Shown here in pieces: positions 41,198-51,257 of a DNA stretch of 64,000 nt. Position numbers and translations under genes: made by a program. Source of the stretch: Oscillospiraceae bacterium (GTDB taxonomy: Bacteria > Bacillota > Clostridia > Oscillospirales > Ruminococcaceae); contig JAFSEU010000026.1 of assembly GCA_017435565.1 (NCBI GenBank), positions 51,859 through 115,858 on the forward strand. Reading direction: 5' to 3'. The notes beneath the pieces are model-generated. The model saw only the letters and a program-made list of their open reading frames with translations. It ran no database searches and was not told the DNA's origin. The stretch's first letter is position 1, and each line of letters starts with the position of its first letter.

Positions 41198-42724
41198 TCA
41201 CATCAAAGGTGAAAACAATTTGAGCAGACGCCTTTTCAGAACAACTAAGGGATTTTTTGAAGAAAACTGTCCGTAAGCAATTTTTTCGCATTGTGAAAAC
41301 AGCGATGCAAAATCATCGCAAACCTGCGAAACAGCGTTTGATTTATACATATAAACACCGTTTTCAAAGTGCATATAAAAGCTGCGGAAATCAAAATTAA
41401 CCGTTGAAACAATTGCGTTATCACCGTCTGCGCATATCATTTTTGAATGGACAAAGCCTTTTGTGTATTCGTAGATTTCAACTCCGCTTTCTATCAGACG
41501 GTCATAATTTGCCCTTGTAACCTCATGCACCCATTTTTTGTCGGGGATATGCGGTGTGACGATTTTTACATTAACGCCGCTTTGTGCACTCAGCTTCAAT
41601 GCCTTTGCAATTTCGTTATCAAGAATAAGGTATGGGGTGCATATATAGATATGGTCCTGCGCTGTGCTGATAAGGTTCATATAAAGGCTTTTGCCTACGG
41701 TAATGCGATCGTAAGGCTCATCTTCAAAACAAACCACAACACCATCGTTTTCTTTGCTTTCGGCGCAGAAAAACTGCGCTTCTTCATCTTTGATTCTTTT
41801 TCTTTTTGAGAAATGCCACAGAGTTAAAAAGCTTGCTGTCATATCGTCAACGGCGTCGCCGCAAAGCATCAGTGCACAGTCCTTCCAATGCCCGTGAAGG
41901 GTGACTTCGTTTATATATTCATCGCTTAAGTTCAATCCGCCGGTAAAGCAGAATTTTCCGTCAATAACAGTAATTTTTCTGTGGTCCCTGCTGTTTAAAA
42001 AGCTGTCGATTGAGGCGTGATATTTGTTGAAAATACAAGATTTTATGCCGTATGATTTCAATATCTGCGGATAATATGAGGGAAGGTGATTTATTGTGCC
42101 CATATCGTCGTAGAGAATGCGCACATCAACGCCGATTTTCGCTTTTTCTTTCAGAATTTCGAGAATACTGTCCCACATAATCCCTTTGTTGATAATGAAA
42201 TATTCTATGAAGATGAATTTTTCGGCGCTTCTGAGCTTTTCAAGATACATCGGGAAAAACTCCTCGCCGCTTTTGAAAAATAATGTCTGTGTATTTATGC
42301 GGACTCTTGACTTTACAATGTTTTCAAGATAATTTATCTGTCGTCTTGCCGCAATGCCAAGCTCAAGATTTTGTGAAACACTTTCGGTCTCTTTTTCGAG
42401 GGCGTTTATCTGCTCGGAATAATTTTTCAGTCTGCAAAGAGTTTTTTTGAAAGGTTTTCGGTATGAGAACATATAATAAAAAAGCCAGCCGAAAACAGGA
42501 AAAACCGTCATCAGAATGAGCCAGGCTATTCTGAACGAGGGATTTTCTTCACCCGAAGCGACAAGAATCGCCATTATCAGCGATACGACATAAAGTATAA
42601 TGTACGCTGCGGCTGAATGGGTTGACAAAGTGAAAACCGCAAAAAACAATGTTGCTATCTGAATAAGTATGAATATGCTTGTCAAAAAAAGTCTGCCCGT
42701 CAGAAATTTGAAAAGCTTGCCCAT
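41198..42724 (-). CDS. cls: Cardiolipin synthase (phospholipase D type)
   Basis: The 508-residue protein has two N-terminal membrane helices and two HKD motifs, DHRKITVIDGKFCFTGGLN and VHSKMICADGDNAIVSTVN. ATG 42724 follows GGAGCG and is preferred to 42745. It joins phosphatidylglycerol molecules into cardiolipin in the membrane. Confidence 0.92.
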   Translation of the reverse strand: MGKLFKFLTGRLFLTSIFILIQIATLFFAVFTLSTHSAAAYIILYVVSLIMAILVASGEENPSFRIAWLILMTVFPVFGWLFYYMFSYRKPFKKTLCRLKNYSEQINALEKETESVSQNLELGIAARRQINYLENIVKSRVRINTQTLFFKSGEEFFPMYLEKLRSAEKFIFIEYFIINKGIMWDSILEILKEKAKIGVDVRILYDDMGTINHLPSYYPQILKSYGIKSCIFNKYHASIDSFLNSRDHRKITVIDGKFCFTGGLNLSDEYINEVTLHGHWKDCALMLCGDAVDDMTASFLTLWHFSKRKRIKDEEAQFFCAESKENDGVVVCFEDEPYDRITVGKSLYMNLISTAQDHIYICTPYLILDNEIAKALKLSAQSGVNVKIVTPHIPDKKWVHEVTRANYDRLIESGVEIYEYTKGFVHSKMICADGDNAIVSTVNFDFRSFYMHFENGVYMYKSNAVSQVCDDFASLFSQCEKIAYGQFSSKNPLVVLKRRLLKLFSPLM

Positions 42725-42852
42725 ATCGAATCGCTCCTTTGGCATGGTTTTGATTGATTATAAGTATACAGTATTTTTGCGGTTTAGTAAAGCACTGTCG
42801 ATCGGCTGTGTTTTTTGATTTTTCCGATGCAGCAAAATTTATGTAAATAATA

Positions 42853-42881
42853 TTGAAATTTATGTTTGGTTGTGGTAAAAT
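42853..42881 (+). promoter_or_regulatory. Promoter of the hprK-murB-rapZ-whiA operon
   Basis: TTGAAA (42853-42858), a 17-bp spacer and TAAAAT (42876-42881), with a leader of about 55 bases. Confidence 0.65.
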
Positions 42882-42943
42882 TATATGGAGCATATCTGCG
42901 CCGATATTGCATATATAATTTTAACGCAAGGAGTGTAAAATAT

Positions 42944-43897
42944 ATGGCAAAATTCAATGTTTCCTTAAAAAAGATTATTGATGAATTCAAGCTTGAGGTG
43001 TTGTATACGCCGCAGGATCCTGAAAAGCTTCTGATTGAAGAAACTGAGGTTAACCGACCGGGTCTGCAGATTATGGATTTTTACGAATATTTCAATCCTG
43101 AAAGAATTCAGATTATCGGCAAGGTTGAGTTTGCATGCCTTTCCGTTCTTGAAGAGGAAGTCAGAAAGCAGCGTATAGAAAAGCTTTTTACGCAGGGGAT
43201 TCCTGCTCTTATTATTACCAGAGAGCTGCCGCTTTTTCCTGAAATGATGGAATTTGCCGAAAAATATGAAGTCCCAATGCTGCGCTCAAGCGACTCGACA
43301 TCGAGCTTTATGGCAAGCCTTATCGCTTTTCTCAATCTCAATCTCGCTCCCCGTATTACCCGTCACGGTGTTTTGATAGAAATTTACGGCGAAGGAGTGC
43401 TGATTGTCGGTGACAGCGGTGTCGGTAAGAGTGAAACCGCCATTGAGCTTGTAAAGCGCGGTCACAGACTTGTTGCCGATGACGCAGTCGAAATCCGCAA
43501 GGTTTCAAATATTTCGCTTGTGGGTACATCTCCTGACAATATAAGGCATTTTCTTGAATTGCGTGGCATAGGAATTATAAATGCACGACGTCTTTTCGGT
43601 ATGGGTGCTATTAAGGTTACAGAAAAAATCGACCTTATTGTTGAAATGGAAATCTGGGACCCTGACAAGATTTATGACAGAATGGGCGTTGACAATGAAT
43701 ATACTTCAATTCTCGGAGTAAACGTTCCGTCGATAACGATACCTGTAAAGCCCGGACGTAACCTTGCGGTAATTCTTGAGGTTGCCGCTATGAATAACCG
43801 TGAAAAGAAGCTCGGTTACAATGCCGCACAGGAGCTTCTTGACAATCTCGGGCTTAATATGGAAGCTCACGAGGTTATCAAGAAGACTGACATATAA
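42944..43897 (+). CDS. hprK: HPr kinase/phosphorylase
   Basis: The 317-residue enzyme has Walker A VGDSGVGKSE, GHRLVADDAVEI and the signature LELRGIGIINARRLFG. It phosphorylates Ser46 of HPr or Crh for carbon catabolite control. ATG 42944 follows AAGGAG; the frame upstream to 42866 contains the promoter. No ptsH is in the window. Confidence 0.96.
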   Translation: MAKFNVSLKKIIDEFKLEVLYTPQDPEKLLIEETEVNRPGLQIMDFYEYFNPERIQIIGKVEFACLSVLEEEVRKQRIEKLFTQGIPALIITRELPLFPEMMEFAEKYEVPMLRSSDSTSSFMASLIAFLNLNLAPRITRHGVLIEIYGEGVLIVGDSGVGKSETAIELVKRGHRLVADDAVEIRKVSNISLVGTSPDNIRHFLELRGIGIINARRLFGMGAIKVTEKIDLIVEMEIWDPDKIYDRMGVDNEYTSILGVNVPSITIPVKPGRNLAVILEVAAMNNREKKLGYNAAQELLDNLGLNMEAHEVIKKTDI

Positions 43898-43946
43898 TGG
43901 ATTTTGATTTTTAACTATAATTACAGTAAAGGGATATTTTATACAG

Positions 43947-44846
43947 ATGCATTCCGATATTATTGATTTTTGCACCAAAAACGCTCTTGAAGCCAGACTT
44001 GGCGAATCGCTTTGCGAACACACCACAATGAAGGTCGGCGGAAGCTGTCCGCTGCTTGTCTGCGTGAGTGAATCCGAAATATTGAAAGAGCTTATTGTGC
44101 TGATGAATAAATACAGCGTCAGATATTTTATTTTAGGCAGGGGCAGTAACATTCTTGTTCCCGACGAGGGCTTTGACGGCGTTGTTATAAAGCTGACAGG
44201 CAGTCTTGCCGGAATTGATTGCGACGGATGTGAAATTACCGCAGGTGCAGGCGCTTCTCTAAAATCCTTGTGCATGGCTGCATATGACAATTCGCTTTGC
44301 GGTCTTGAATTTGCTTATGGCATTCCGGGAAGCGTCGGCGGCGCTTTGTTTATGAATGCAGGTGCATACGGCGGTCAGATGAGCGATGTTGTGGAAAGTG
44401 CGCTGTGCCTTGAAAACGGCGAAATCAAGACATTGACCGCCGAGGAAATGTCACTTTCGTACCGTCGAAGCATCTTTATGCAAAAACGTGATATAATCAT
44501 TCTTTCCGTGACGGTGAAGCTTAAAATCGGCGACAAGAGTGAGATTAAATCAAAAATGGATGAGCTTATGCAAAGAAGGCGCGATAAACAGCCGCTTGAA
44601 TACCCAAGTGCGGGCAGTATGTTCAAACGCCCTGAAGGCTCATATGCATCCTTGCTGATTGAGCAGTGCGGTCTGAAAGGGCTCTCGACAGGTGGTGCAC
44701 AGGTCAGCTTAAAGCACAGCGGCTTTGTGATAAACGCCGGCGGTGCATCGTTTGCCGATATTATCGCACTTACCGATGAGGTTAAAAGAATAGTCAAAGA
44801 AAAAACAGGCTATCTGCTTGAACTTGAGCCTGAAATTTTAAAATAA
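43947..44846 (+). CDS. murB: UDP-N-acetylenolpyruvoylglucosamine reductase
   Basis: The 299-residue FAD enzyme shows LGRGSNILVPDEG, GIPGSVGGALFMNAGAYGG, the YRRSIF arginine/tyrosine motif and PSAGSMFKRP with the catalytic serine. It makes UDP-MurNAc for cell-wall synthesis. It sits 49 bases after hprK and 11 before rapZ. Confidence 0.96.
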   Translation: MHSDIIDFCTKNALEARLGESLCEHTTMKVGGSCPLLVCVSESEILKELIVLMNKYSVRYFILGRGSNILVPDEGFDGVVIKLTGSLAGIDCDGCEITAGAGASLKSLCMAAYDNSLCGLEFAYGIPGSVGGALFMNAGAYGGQMSDVVESALCLENGEIKTLTAEEMSLSYRRSIFMQKRDIIILSVTVKLKIGDKSEIKSKMDELMQRRRDKQPLEYPSAGSMFKRPEGSYASLLIEQCGLKGLSTGGAQVSLKHSGFVINAGGASFADIIALTDEVKRIVKEKTGYLLELEPEILK

Positions 44847-44857
44847 ACGGGGTTTTT

Positions 44858-45715
44858 ATGGAGTTTTTAATTGTAACGGGAATGTCCGGTTCGGGAAAGA
44901 CCAATGTTATGCATTTTCTTGAGGATATGGGGTATTATTGCGTGGACAATCTCCCGCCTCAGCTTATATCCAAATTTGCCGATATTTGCGCTCAGACGGG
45001 CAAAAACGTCGAAAAAGTCGCAATTGCGGTTGATATCAGAGTCGGCGACCTTATCAACCATATTTCCGACAATCTCAATGAGCTGAAGGAGCAGGGTGTT
45101 CCGTTGAAGGTTCTTTTTCTTGATACAGCCGATGACGTTCTGCTTAACAGATACAAGGAATCAAGAAGAAGACATCCTTTAGACGAGCTGTCAAACGGCT
45201 CTTTGGCGCTTGCAATATCCATCGAAAGAGAAAAATTGGCGGCTTTGAAGGAAATGGCAGATTACAGCATCGATACCTCGGCGCTTTCTGTTGCCAATCT
45301 TCATTCAAAAATTGCCGAAATATTCTTAAGCAGTCAGAGCGACTCGATGATGATTGACCTTTTATCCTTCGGGTTTAAATACGGAATTGCAACCGAAGCT
45401 GATCTGATATTCGATGTCAGATGTCTGCCCAACCCTTATTACATACCCGAGCTTAAAAAGCTTACAGGCTGTGATTCCATTGTAAGCGATTATGTTATGA
45501 GCTTTGAGCAGTCGCAGACTTTGGCGCAAAAGCTTAAAGACCTTATCGATTATCTTATTCCGCTTTATGTTGGCGAGGGCAAAAGCCGTATTGTAATTGC
45601 TTTCGGCTGCACGGGCGGCAAACACCGCTCGGTCACCTTTGCCGAATATTTCTATAAGCATTTAAGTGCACAGTATTCAAACGTGCGCAAGAATCACCGT
45701 GATATACAAAAATAA
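44858..45715 (+). CDS. rapZ: RapZ/YvcJ nucleotide-binding RNase adapter
   Basis: The 285-residue protein has Walker A VTGMSGSGKT, a DTADDVLLNRYKESRRRHPL segment and the C-terminal GCTGGKHRSV. In Gammaproteobacteria RapZ guides RNase E to GlmZ; in Bacillus YvcJ binds GTP and affects competence. It lies directly ahead of whiA, with 26 bases between. Confidence 0.95.
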   Translation: MEFLIVTGMSGSGKTNVMHFLEDMGYYCVDNLPPQLISKFADICAQTGKNVEKVAIAVDIRVGDLINHISDNLNELKEQGVPLKVLFLDTADDVLLNRYKESRRRHPLDELSNGSLALAISIEREKLAALKEMADYSIDTSALSVANLHSKIAEIFLSSQSDSMMIDLLSFGFKYGIATEADLIFDVRCLPNPYYIPELKKLTGCDSIVSDYVMSFEQSQTLAQKLKDLIDYLIPLYVGEGKSRIVIAFGCTGGKHRSVTFAEYFYKHLSAQYSNVRKNHRDIQK

Positions 45716-45741
45716 TTTTTGATAAAGGGGGCGGATTTTCT

Positions 45742-46632
45742 GTGTCTTTTTCACACACGGCAAAATCGGAAATTTGCAGAGCTATGACCGACAGCAAACG
45801 CAGGTTTGCTTGTCTTTACGGTATTTTTATGTTCTGCAAGTATTTCGGTGAAAAGGAAATAAAGTTCCGCACAGGATGTCCTGCTTCCTCCGAGCTTTTT
45901 GAAAGCCTGATGAAGGAGTTTTTTTCAAAAGAATTTGAGGTTGCGTTTGATAAGCAGAAAAGCGGCGAAAAGGTTTCGTACACTCATACAATATCCGACA
46001 CAAGTGCCGTTTTTGAAAAATTCAATATTGACCACAAGCGGGACAAGCTCAATATTGATCTTGCGATGAAAAACGGACTTGATGCGTTTTTTTCAGGCGT
46101 TTTCCTTGCCTGCGGAAGCGTCAGTAATCCCAGAAAGGAATATCATTTTGAGTTTGCGGTATATAACGACGCATTAAAATCCGAGCTTTTAGCTATGACA
46201 GAAAATTTTTGCGGTGTTTCGCTGCGCGAAAGCTCAAGACGCAAACTTAATGTTCTTTATGCAAAGGACAGCGAAAGCGTTGAGGAGCTTCTTACAATGG
46301 TCGGTGCGACCAAATCGGCAATGGATGTTATGCTGATTAAAATTGATAAAAACGATAATAATTATGTTAACCGTATTACCAACTGTGACAGCGCAAATAT
46401 TGATAAAATAGTGTCAGCCTCGCAGAAGCAGACCGACGCGATAAAAAAAATTATAAAGCACGGAGCGCTTGATACTCTTTCATCCGATTTGCGTGAAATT
46501 GCGCTTTTGCGCATTGACAACCCCGAAATGAGCCTGCGTGAGCTTGGTGAGGCGCTTGAAAAGCCTATTGGCAGGTCGGGCGTCAATCACAGAATGAACC
46601 GACTTATTGAAATTGCAAAAGATCTGGAGTAA
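45742..46632 (+). CDS. whiA: WhiA-type DNA-binding regulator
   Basis: The 296-residue protein has a LAGLIDADG-like N-terminal fold without nuclease residues and a C-terminal helix-turn-helix (LRIDNPEMSLRELGEAL, then GRSGVNHRMNRL). The GTG at 45742 follows AGGGGGCGG. It influences cell division and chromosome segregation in Bacillus. The yvcK gene usual between rapZ and whiA is missing. Confidence 0.94.
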   Translation: MSFSHTAKSEICRAMTDSKRRFACLYGIFMFCKYFGEKEIKFRTGCPASSELFESLMKEFFSKEFEVAFDKQKSGEKVSYTHTISDTSAVFEKFNIDHKRDKLNIDLAMKNGLDAFFSGVFLACGSVSNPRKEYHFEFAVYNDALKSELLAMTENFCGVSLRESSRRKLNVLYAKDSESVEELLTMVGATKSAMDVMLIKIDKNDNNYVNRITNCDSANIDKIVSASQKQTDAIKKIIKHGALDTLSSDLREIALLRIDNPEMSLRELGEALEKPIGRSGVNHRMNRLIEIAKDLE

Positions 46633-46634
46633 AT

Positions 46635-49600
46635 ATGTCTGATTTTGTCCATCTTCATCTTCACAGCGAATACAGCCTGCTTGACGGCGCCTGCCGTATC
46701 GAAAGGCTTGTTGAATATGTAAAAAGCATCGGGCAGAGCGCCGTTGCCGTGACCGATCACGGGACGATGTTCGGCACCATAAAGTTTTATAACTGCGCAA
46801 AAAAAGCAGGCATAAAGCCGATTATCGGCTGTGAGGTTTATGTCGCCCCGAGAACGAGATATGATAAGGTGCATAAGGAGGATTCTTCTCCGTATCACCT
46901 TATTTTGTTATGCGAAAACAATGAGGGCTACAAAAATCTTATCAAGCTTGTATCTTTGGGATATACCGAGGGTTTTTACAACAAGCCCAGAGTGGATGTT
47001 GCACTTTTGAAAAAATATCATAAAGGGCTTATATGTCTTTCGGGCTGTGTTGCGGGTGAAATAGCTCGGAAAATAGCCGATGGCGATTATGAGGGCGCAA
47101 AGGAATGTGCGCTTTTGTATCAGGATATTTTCGGCAAGGATAACTATTTTATCGAGATTCAGAATCATAATCTTGATATTGAAAAAAAGGTTCTGCCAAA
47201 GCTTTTAAAGCTTGCAAATCAAACGCAGATTCCGCTGGTTGCAACAAACGACGCTCATTATATTGAAAAGTCGGACGCAAAAATGCAGAATGTGCTGATG
47301 TGTATTCAGACCAATTCGAGAGTGGGCGAGCCGAATTCAATGAGCTTTGAAACGGATGAATTCTATGTAAAAAGCTATGAGCAGATGTATTCACTCTTCG
47401 GCAGATATGAAGGTGCACTTGAAAACAGCGTAAAAATTGCCGACAGATGCAATGTTGAATTTGAATTCGGCGTGATAAAGCTTGCAAAGTTTGAAGCGCC
47501 CGGTGTTTCGGACAACAAAGCGTTTTTTGAAAAGCTTTGCTATGACGGGCTTTCCGAAAAATATAAAGAGAATTATGATGAGGCTGAAAAGCGCCTTGAA
47601 TATGAGCTTGAAGTCATAAACTCAATGGGATATTGCGATTATTTTCTCATTGTGTGGGATTATATAAACTACGCAAAAAATCATAATATACCCGTAGGTC
47701 CCGGCAGAGGTTCGGGTGCGGGAAGCCTTTGTGCTTACTGCATCGGAATCACAGGTGTTGACCCTTTGAAATATAACCTGCTTTTTGAAAGGTTTTTAAA
47801 CCCCGAGCGAATCAGTATGCCCGATTTTGATATTGACTTCTGTATTGAGGGCAGAGCTCAGGTGATTGAATATGTAAAAAAACGCTACGGCAGTGACAGA
47901 GTTGTTCAGATTTGTGCGTTTGATACGATGAAAGCAAAGGGCTCGGTGAGGGACGCAGGCAGAGCTATGGGTGTTCCTTATGCTGTGTGCGATAAGGTTG
48001 CAAAGCTGATTTCAAACAATGGATTTGCAACGATTGCCGATTCTTTAAAGCGTGAAAAGGAACTGAAAAACCTTTATGACTCTGACTCGCAGGTTCATGA
48101 GCTGATAGATACGGCGATGAAAATCGAAGGCACGCCAAGGCACGTTACGACCCACGCCGCAGGCGTTATAATATCACAGTTTCCTGTCAGTGACCTTGTT
48201 CCGCTGACGAAAAGCGATGAGGCAATTATTACCCAATATGAAATGAGTGATATCGAAAGCTTAGGTCTTCTGAAGATGGATTTTCTCGGACTGCGCAATT
48301 TAACGATTATCAGAGATTGTGTCAATGAGGTGAAAAAGCATCATCGGGATTTTGATATAGATAATATTCCGCTTGATGACAAGGGCGTTTTTGAAATGCT
48401 TTCACAGGGCAAAACAATGGGTGTTTTCCAGTTTGAAAGTGCAGGAATGCGCTCGCTGCTGATGAATTTGAAACCTCAGAGCATTGAGGACCTGACAGCC
48501 TGCCTTTCATTATATCGCCCCGGACCTATGGAAGCGGACGCTATTCCGAAATTCCTTGCCAACAGACGCAACAGCGCTCGTATATCATATAAAATACCGC
48601 AGCTGAAAAGCATTCTTGATGTAACCTACGGCTGTATCCTGTATCAGGAGCAGGTTATGGAAATCTGCCGTGTGCTTGCAAATTATTCTTACGGACGAGC
48701 CGACCTTGTCCGCAGGGCGATGGCAAAGAAAAAGCATGAGGTTATGGAAAAAGAGCGCGAGAGCTTTGTCAATGGGTGCGCTCAGAATGGAATAGACGTT
48801 GCTGCTGCCCACGAGCTTTTTGATGATATGGCAGGCTTTGCTTCCTATGCGTTCAATAAGTCGCACGCCTGTGCGTATGCATATCTTGCCTATCAGACGG
48901 CGTATCTTAAATATCATTTCTTCGGTGATTATATGGCGGCACTTATGACGAGTGTGCTGAGCAATACTTCCAAGCTTATCGATTATATCAACGATTGGGA
49001 AGCGGCAGGAAAAAAGCTGCTTCCTCCCGATATAAATGAAAGCGGAGTCGGCTTTACCTGCAACGGAAAGGATATCAGATTCGGTCTGCTTGCTATAAAG
49101 AATCTTGGCAGAGGCGTTATCTGCGATATTATTTCGGAGCGTGAGAAAAACGGAAAGTACCTTTCTCTTCCAATCTTCTGTGAAAGAATCGGCAATTGCG
49201 GAATCAATCGCCGTGCGGTTGAAAGTCTGATAAAGGCGGGTGCTTTGGATTGCCTTGGCTTAAACCGCAGAACTATGATGGAAAACTTTGAAAAGTTTCT
49301 TGATATGCAAAGCGGATACAACAGCGCAATTGAAGGACAGATTTCGTTTTTCGGTACGGCTGAGGTGAGATATGAGAAAAAAATCGACAATACAGCGGAA
49401 TATCCCGTCGAAACCTTGCTGAAAATGGAAAAGGAAGTCACGGGGATGTATATATCGGGTCACCCGATTTTGAAATACAAACCGTTTTCCGATGCTATGC
49501 GCCTTCCGTGTATCGCCGATATTGCGCATAGTGAAGACGCAGGCGGAAAGCAATATTCCGACAAAGCCGAGTGTATTGTTTTCGGAGCGCAGTTTTCCAT

Positions 49601-50072
49601 AAGAAGGCACACCTCAAAAAACGGTGCGCAGATGTGCTTTTTAGGAATTGAGGACAACACCGAGCAGATTGAATGTGTAATTTTCCCCAAGCTCTATCAG
49701 GAGATTGCTCCAAGGCTTGAAAACTCTAAGATATACCTTATATCGGGAAAGGTTTCCGTAAGGGAAAGCTATTCTGACAACGAGCAGAAGGAAGTGAGCA
49801 TTCTTGCTGACAAGGTTTATTTTGAGGATGAATTTGAAGTGGCGCTTGCCGCCAAAAGGCTGTGCATTAAGTTTGAAAGCACGGATGCCGTGTCAATGCA
49901 GAGGGCGCTTGATATCTGCAAGGACTTTGAAGGCGATTCAATGGTGAGCTTCTGGCTTTGCGATGTTAAAAAGCAGGTGCGTGCAAAAAGCATCAATGGC
50001 GTCAGAATATGTCTTGAGCTTTGTGCCGAGCTGATTGAAAGCTTTGGCAGGGACAATGTTATTTTGCTTTAG
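46635..50072 (+). CDS. dnaE: DNA polymerase III alpha subunit
   Basis: The 1145-residue protein begins with the PHP domain (FVHLHLHSEYSLLDG, TDHGTMFG). It contains the polymerase palm MPDFDIDFC with the catalytic aspartates, GPGRGSGAGSL and YQEQVMEI, then an OB fold near 960-1040. No proofreading exonuclease is inserted, so this is DnaE rather than PolC. It follows whiA by two bases. Its end overlaps the convergent thrE gene by 14 bases. Confidence 0.96.
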   Translation: MSDFVHLHLHSEYSLLDGACRIERLVEYVKSIGQSAVAVTDHGTMFGTIKFYNCAKKAGIKPIIGCEVYVAPRTRYDKVHKEDSSPYHLILLCENNEGYKNLIKLVSLGYTEGFYNKPRVDVALLKKYHKGLICLSGCVAGEIARKIADGDYEGAKECALLYQDIFGKDNYFIEIQNHNLDIEKKVLPKLLKLANQTQIPLVATNDAHYIEKSDAKMQNVLMCIQTNSRVGEPNSMSFETDEFYVKSYEQMYSLFGRYEGALENSVKIADRCNVEFEFGVIKLAKFEAPGVSDNKAFFEKLCYDGLSEKYKENYDEAEKRLEYELEVINSMGYCDYFLIVWDYINYAKNHNIPVGPGRGSGAGSLCAYCIGITGVDPLKYNLLFERFLNPERISMPDFDIDFCIEGRAQVIEYVKKRYGSDRVVQICAFDTMKAKGSVRDAGRAMGVPYAVCDKVAKLISNNGFATIADSLKREKELKNLYDSDSQVHELIDTAMKIEGTPRHVTTHAAGVIISQFPVSDLVPLTKSDEAIITQYEMSDIESLGLLKMDFLGLRNLTIIRDCVNEVKKHHRDFDIDNIPLDDKGVFEMLSQGKTMGVFQFESAGMRSLLMNLKPQSIEDLTACLSLYRPGPMEADAIPKFLANRRNSARISYKIPQLKSILDVTYGCILYQEQVMEICRVLANYSYGRADLVRRAMAKKKHEVMEKERESFVNGCAQNGIDVAAAHELFDDMAGFASYAFNKSHACAYAYLAYQTAYLKYHFFGDYMAALMTSVLSNTSKLIDYINDWEAAGKKLLPPDINESGVGFTCNGKDIRFGLLAIKNLGRGVICDIISEREKNGKYLSLPIFCERIGNCGINRRAVESLIKAGALDCLGLNRRTMMENFEKFLDMQSGYNSAIEGQISFFGTAEVRYEKKIDNTAEYPVETLLKMEKEVTGMYISGHPILKYKPFSDAMRLPCIADIAHSEDAGGKQYSDKAECIVFGAQFSIRRHTSKNGAQMCFLGIEDNTEQIECVIFPKLYQEIAPRLENSKIYLISGKVSVRESYSDNEQKEVSILADKVYFEDEFEVALAAKRLCIKFESTDAVSMQRALDICKDFEGDSMVSFWLCDVKKQVRAKSINGVRICLELCAELIESFGRDNVILL

Positions 50073-50487
50073 CAGCCAATACTATTTTACAAAGGGATGA
50101 GCCGAGCATAATGCCCGTGCTTATCCCTGCTGTGTATTCAAGGGTCTGTATAAAATATGCCAGCGCATTTTCGCTGTTTTGTGCAAGTGCCGAGCTGATT
50201 GCGTAAAAGAATCTGCGCCCGGGTACAAGCGGAAGAATCGACGGCAGCAAAAATATAGTTGCGGGAGCTTTTGCGGTTCTTGCTATGGTCTGTGACGCAA
50301 TTGAAGAGATGGCTGAGGATATTACTGAAGTTATCAATATTGAATCTGTAATTTCCAACAATTGCGATGATATGCAAAAGCTGACGCTTCCGAGAATTGC
50401 ACAGGTAATGTAGTGTCTGCGTTTTGTCCCGATAATCATAGAAAACCCGAATGATGCAAAAAGCATCAGAACAGTATCATATATCAT
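50059..50487 (-). CDS. Threonine/serine exporter ThrE, C-terminal half
   Basis: The 142-residue membrane protein has four hydrophobic helices and FLLPSILPLVPGRRFFYAI, typical of the ThrE_2 (DUF3815) half. It overlaps the N-terminal-half gene by ATGA and should assemble with it into an amino-acid exporter. Confidence 0.88.
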   Translation of the reverse strand: MIYDTVLMLFASFGFSMIIGTKRRHYITCAILGSVSFCISSQLLEITDSILITSVISSAISSIASQTIARTAKAPATIFLLPSILPLVPGRRFFYAISSALAQNSENALAYFIQTLEYTAGISTGIMLGSSLCKIVLAAKAK

Positions 50488-51257
50488 TGCATAAACCCTG
50501 TAACGGCGACCGAAAAAGCAAACCCTGCGGCAATTGAGAGCGCAGTAAGGAATGAATGAATCAACTGAAGAATTGCGGAAATCGTATCACTTGAAAGAAA
50601 GCTCAATGATGCGTTGACAAGTGTGATTCCGGGGAACATCGACATAAGACAGCCGAGCATAATCGAAAGCGTATTCTCACACAGCCCCAGAAAATTTAAA
50701 AGCTGTATTATGATTCCCAGAGCAAAGGTCACTACGGCGTAGCCTATATACGGGCGCAGGTTTATGTGCTCAAGCCCGATTTTTTCAAAATGCAGTATAA
50801 TGCCGATTGCGAGCGCGCAGAGCATATCTGTAAATCCACCGCCGTAAAACAGTGTGAATGACAGAGCAGTTATTATTTCGCCGAAGAGCTTGATTCGTGT
50901 TGAACTTTGACAGCAGATTTTTTCAAGCTCATTGAGTGCGGCACTTGTGCTGATTGTATTTTTGCATATTCTTCTCGAAAAGTCGTTGATATTTTCAAGC
51001 ACTGCCATACAGGGCGCTGCCTTTTTTATCCTGACAGTATGCGTGAAATCGGAAACTTTGTCCGAGCCTGTCACGATTATAACCGAATTCAGTGCAAATA
51101 CGCTGACGCTTTCAAGGCCGTAAGCAGTGCAGATTCGCTGTGCGCTGTCTTCGGCTCTTTCTATTTCGCCGCCGTTTTCAATTGTGCGTGCACCGATTAA
51201 AGCCGACAGCACAACGATGTCACTCAGATTATTCTTCATTTGTGCGCAATTTTTCAA
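50484..51257 (-). CDS. Threonine/serine exporter ThrE, N-terminal half
   Basis: The 257-residue protein has a cytoplasmic N-terminal part (LIGARTIENGGEIERAEDSAQRI, CTAYG), followed by five membrane helices with SMFPGITLVNASLSFLSSDT, the ThrE/DUF1212 signature. It starts inside the end of the penicillin-binding-protein gene, so all three minus genes form one unit. Confidence 0.9.
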   Translation of the reverse strand: MKNCAQMKNNLSDIVVLSALIGARTIENGGEIERAEDSAQRICTAYGLESVSVFALNSVIIVTGSDKVSDFTHTVRIKKAAPCMAVLENINDFSRRICKNTISTSAALNELEKICCQSSTRIKLFGEIITALSFTLFYGGGFTDMLCALAIGIILHFEKIGLEHINLRPYIGYAVVTFALGIIIQLLNFLGLCENTLSIMLGCLMSMFPGITLVNASLSFLSSDTISAILQLIHSFLTALSIAAGFAFSVAVTGFMQ

